This document shows positions 13,898-16,064 of a stretch of 16,064 nt of DNA, piece after piece. Origin of the DNA: JAENVT01 sp031430695 (GTDB lineage: Bacteria > Actinomycetota > Acidimicrobiia > Acidimicrobiales > Ilumatobacteraceae); assembly GCA_031430695.1 (NCBI GenBank), contig JANPBZ010000086.1, positions 1 through 16,064 on the forward strand, in the 5' to 3' direction. A program made the translations under genes and the position numbers. Numbering within the stretch: the stretch's first letter is position 1; each line of letters starts with the position of its first letter. A model generated the notes under the pieces. The model was not told where the DNA came from, ran no database searches, and saw only the letters and a program-made list of their open reading frames with translations.

Positions 13898-15592
13898 GTG
13901 CAGGCGACTCCGCATCGGCAACGCGGGGGGCGACGCCTCGCCCGGCTTACTGCGCTGCTCGGCGCAGCGATGCTCGCCCTGGTCCTCCTCCGCGCCGCAC
14001 CGGCCGTGGCCCATGCCCAGCTCGAAGGCACCACTCCGGAGGCCGGCGCACAGCTCGACGAGGCACCCCGCGAAGTGGTGCTGCGCTTCGCCGAAGGCGT
14101 CCGTCCCGTCCCCGGCGGCCTCCGAGTGCTCGCCGAGGACGGCACACGTGTGGACGAGGCGAGACCCCGTAGCTCCGGAGACACGGTCACGCTGGCGCTG
14201 CCTGCGCTGGCGGACGGCGCCTACGTCGTCTCGTGGCGGGTCGTCTCGGAGGACGGCCATCCGGTGCGTGGGGCGTTCACCTTCCGCGTCGGGGGCGTGG
14301 GCGACCAGACCGCCGCCGGCCGGCTTGCTGAGCGTCTCCTCGTCTCGGGAACCTCCAAGCCCGAGGTCAGCGCCATTGCGGCCATGCTCCGGGCCCTCGC
14401 CTTCGCGGCGATGGCCCTCCTGATCGGTGCGTCTTCGCACGCAGTCTTCGGCCGGGTCGGGGCCACACTTGCGGGCCGAGCCCGATCAACGATCCGGGGA
14501 GCGACCGTCGTCGCAGGAGTCAGCGGGCTCGGCCTTCTTCTGACGTACGGACCGCTGGTCACCGGCCAATCACTCGGCTCCGTCGGCGACCGGGGGCTGA
14601 TCGACGACTCCCTTGCGGACCACGTGGGGCAGGCGATCGCGGCGAGGACCGTTCTGTTGATGCTTCTCGGAATGGTCCTGCTCGGAATGGCGCGCCGAGC
14701 CGACTCGCAATCGGCAACGGGTGGCTGGCGCTGGTCAGTCTCGGGAGTCGCTGCGCTCGTGCTCGGCATCGCTGTCGCCCAGGCGTTCTCGGGCCACGGA
14801 GGAACCGGGCGAAACGTGGCCGTGGCGCTCCCGTCGACAGTGGTGCACGTCATCGCCATGGGGGTGTGGGCCGGAGGACTCGTGTTCCTCCTCATCGCGC
14901 TTCGCGGTACCGACCCTGCTTCGCCCGAGGCGTTGGCACAGACCCGCCGATTCTCCCGCCGGGCCGGAGTGGCGGTCGCCGCAGTGGCGGTGACCGGCTC
15001 ATTCGCCCTGTGGCGCCAGGCGGGTTCGCTACATGCGCTACGGACCACGCCGTCAGGCACTCTGCTGCTCGTCAAGCTCGGCATCGTGGCCCTGCTCGTG
15101 CTGCTGGGCGCGAAGAACCGGCGGACGTTGGCCGGTGCGGACCCAGGCCCCGGCGCTGCCGTGCGTGCCGTGCGCCGCACCGTGGGCGTTGAGGTGCTCG
15201 GCATGGCCGCGGTGATCGGGGTCACCGCACTCGTGGTCAACCTGGCACCGGCCCGGGACGTGGTCAGCAGCCCGATCGCGGTGACGGTCGAGACCGCCAC
15301 GGGCCTGGTCGACATCACTGTCGATCCGGCGAAACGCGGGAGCAACGAGTTGCATCTGTACGCCCTGACCAAGGAGGGGGCCAGCCGGCCTGTGGAGGCG
15401 ATCTCGGCCACACTCTCCAATGCCGGAGCGGGCGTCGAGCGGTTGGAAAGCCGGATCGTGCGTGCCGGGCCCAACCACTTCCAGGCCCTCTCGCTGGACC
15501 TTCCCCTGGCCGGCACGTGGCGCGTCGATGTCTCGGTGAAGCTCGATGCCTTCACCGAGGAGAGCGGGTCGGCCACCTTCACCCTTCGCTGA
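13898..15592 (+). CDS. CopC-CopD fusion copper protein with extra C-terminal domain
   Basis: 564 residues. A basic N-terminus and signal helix (about 15-38) lead to a likely cleavage at AVA|HAQ, leaving H39 as the mature N-terminus. The CopC-type domain (39-132) keeps the Cu(II)-binding pattern: N-terminal His, plus D119 and H121 in SEDGHPVRGAFTFRVG. A CopD-type membrane domain of about eight helices follows (roughly 160-182, 203-222, 248-265, 281-298, 314-336, 355-372, 386-404, 432-450), with FSGHGG (298-302) and HVIAMGVWAGGL (317-328). The final ~110 residues (455-564) look like an extracellular beta-sandwich of the YtkA/FixH-like kind, inferred from the strand pattern. Role: copper binding and import or homeostasis. 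The start is GTG at 13898-13900, chosen because of the -10 box 7 nt upstream and the signal sequence. Divergent from carA. Confidence 0.9.
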   Translation: MQATPHRQRGGRRLARLTALLGAAMLALVLLRAAPAVAHAQLEGTTPEAGAQLDEAPREVVLRFAEGVRPVPGGLRVLAEDGTRVDEARPRSSGDTVTLALPALADGAYVVSWRVVSEDGHPVRGAFTFRVGGVGDQTAAGRLAERLLVSGTSKPEVSAIAAMLRALAFAAMALLIGASSHAVFGRVGATLAGRARSTIRGATVVAGVSGLGLLLTYGPLVTGQSLGSVGDRGLIDDSLADHVGQAIAARTVLLMLLGMVLLGMARRADSQSATGGWRWSVSGVAALVLGIAVAQAFSGHGGTGRNVAVALPSTVVHVIAMGVWAGGLVFLLIALRGTDPASPEALAQTRRFSRRAGVAVAAVAVTGSFALWRQAGSLHALRTTPSGTLLLVKLGIVALLVLLGAKNRRTLAGADPGPGAAVRAVRRTVGVEVLGMAAVIGVTALVVNLAPARDVVSSPIAVTVETATGLVDITVDPAKRGSNELHLYALTKEGASRPVEAISATLSNAGAGVERLESRIVRAGPNHFQALSLDLPLAGTWRVDVSVKLDAFTEESGSATFTLR

Positions 15593-15649
15593 CCCGAGTC
15601 GACCGCCGCGCAGCCCGGGCCGCTCACCCGAGGTGCGGGGAACACGCCG

Positions 15650-15655
15650 TAGCCT
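15650..15655 (+). promoter_or_regulatory. Candidate -10 element for leaderless agmatine deiminase transcript
   Basis: TAGCCT with 7 nt (CGGCGAC) to the ATG, in the 70-bp gap after copCD. There is no Shine-Dalgarno before the ATG. It suggests transcription independent of copCD. Confidence 0.5.
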
Positions 15656-15662
15656 CGGCGAC

Positions 15663-16064
15663 ATGCACTGGGGTGATGAACTGGCCGGGTTCCACATGCC
15701 GGCCGAGTGGGAGCGGCACGAGCGCACGCTGATGGGATTCCCCTGTCATCTCGGTCAGTGGGGCGGCCATCTCCGCGCCGGCCAATTGGCGTGGGCGGAG
15801 GTGGCGCGGACGATTGCGGACTTCGAACCCGTCACCATGCTGGCGAACCGGGAGCACGTCGGGCTGGCCACGGACCTCTGCGCCCACGACAACGTGACCG
15901 TCGAAGCGATGAATCTCGACGACGCCTGGCTGCGTGACATCGGGCCGCTGGTGGTCATCGACGACGACCGGTCACGACGGATCTGTGTCGACCCCGTGTT
16001 CAACGTGTGGGGCAACCTCTACGAGGCACGTGGCTTCGACGACCGGGTGGCGTCGGCGTGGAGC
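15663..16064 (+). CDS. aguA: Agmatine deiminase / peptidyl-arginine deiminase family protein (C-terminus outside window)
   Basis: 134 codons to the right edge; the family is normally about 340-370 residues, so roughly the N-terminal third is present. Family signs: FHMPAEWERHERTLMGFP (10-27), the usual opening of agmatine deiminases; LDDAWLRDIGP (85-95) with D87, W89, R91 and D92 of the guanidine-binding and catalytic site; and FNVWGNLY (113-120). These enzymes convert agmatine to N-carbamoylputrescine and ammonia in putrescine synthesis. The catalytic His and Cys would lie beyond the window, so activity cannot be judged. The start is ATG at 15663, consistent with the family N-terminus. Confidence 0.85.
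   Translation, partial: MHWGDELAGFHMPAEWERHERTLMGFPCHLGQWGGHLRAGQLAWAEVARTIADFEPVTMLANREHVGLATDLCAHDNVTVEAMNLDDAWLRDIGPLVVIDDDRSRRICVDPVFNVWGNLYEARGFDDRVASAWS

Noticed and set aside
12600..14423. Long plus-strand open frame (607 codons) across carA into copCD
   Set aside because: It is antisense to carA and overlaps copCD in another frame, and its composition is Arg/Ala/Pro-rich without motifs. Such frames are common opposite high-GC genes.
14221..15645. Long minus-strand open frame (474 codons) opposite copCD
   Set aside because: Ser/Thr/Arg/Pro-rich shadow of the copCD reading frame with no domain signature.

Overview
The window is about 16 kb of high-GC chromosome from an actinobacterium. 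The order carA-carB-pyrD-mihF-gmk-rpoZ-coaBC-metK-priA, the actinobacterial-type integration host factor (mIHF) and a PriA without a Walker A motif all point there. A deep lineage such as Acidimicrobiia is plausible from the class 1B-like PyrD and the CopC-CopD fusion, but that placement is inference. This is mostly core housekeeping sequence. No prophage, CRISPR array, tRNA, rRNA or transposase was recognised.

Layout, left to right. A minus-strand group at 1-2014 reads def -> fmt -> a membrane-anchored protein of unknown function that runs off the left edge. A plus-strand RsmC-like methyltransferase (2037-2630) is divergent from def, with only 22 bp between the two start codons. It is followed by two tandem copies of a 47-nt palindromic repeat. 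A long minus-strand operon then occupies 13631 down to 2794: carA, carB, pyrD, mihF, gmk, rpoZ, coaBC, metK, priA, with gaps or overlaps of a few to about 57 bp. A third copy of the repeat lies in the carB-pyrD junction. On the right, a CopC-CopD copper protein (13898-15592) and a truncated agmatine deiminase (from 15663) run on the plus strand.

How the genes work together. carAB and pyrD serve de novo pyrimidine synthesis (carbamoyl phosphate and orotate). gmk makes GDP, rpoZ the RNA polymerase omega subunit, mihF a nucleoid protein, coaBC coenzyme A precursors, metK S-adenosylmethionine, and priA a replication-restart protein. def and fmt deformylate and formylate initiator Met at the two ends of the translation cycle.

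The two most interesting non-coding signals are these. (1) The carA leader (13632-about 13835, minus strand) has a hairpin that matches the PyrR-binding-loop consensus, a start-adjacent hairpin that buries a Shine-Dalgarno, a 48-codon upstream ORF, and a strong intrinsic terminator inside that ORF. The ORF ends in an ATGA overlap with carA. This looks like a combined attenuation and translational-coupling switch. (2) The 47-nt palindromic repeat family supplies the stop codon, in the same register, to two unrelated genes, and its 3' arm varies mainly in ways that keep G-U pairing. In addition, three genes (def, copCD, agmatine deiminase) share TAGCCT exactly 7 nt before the start codon, which suggests leaderless transcription.
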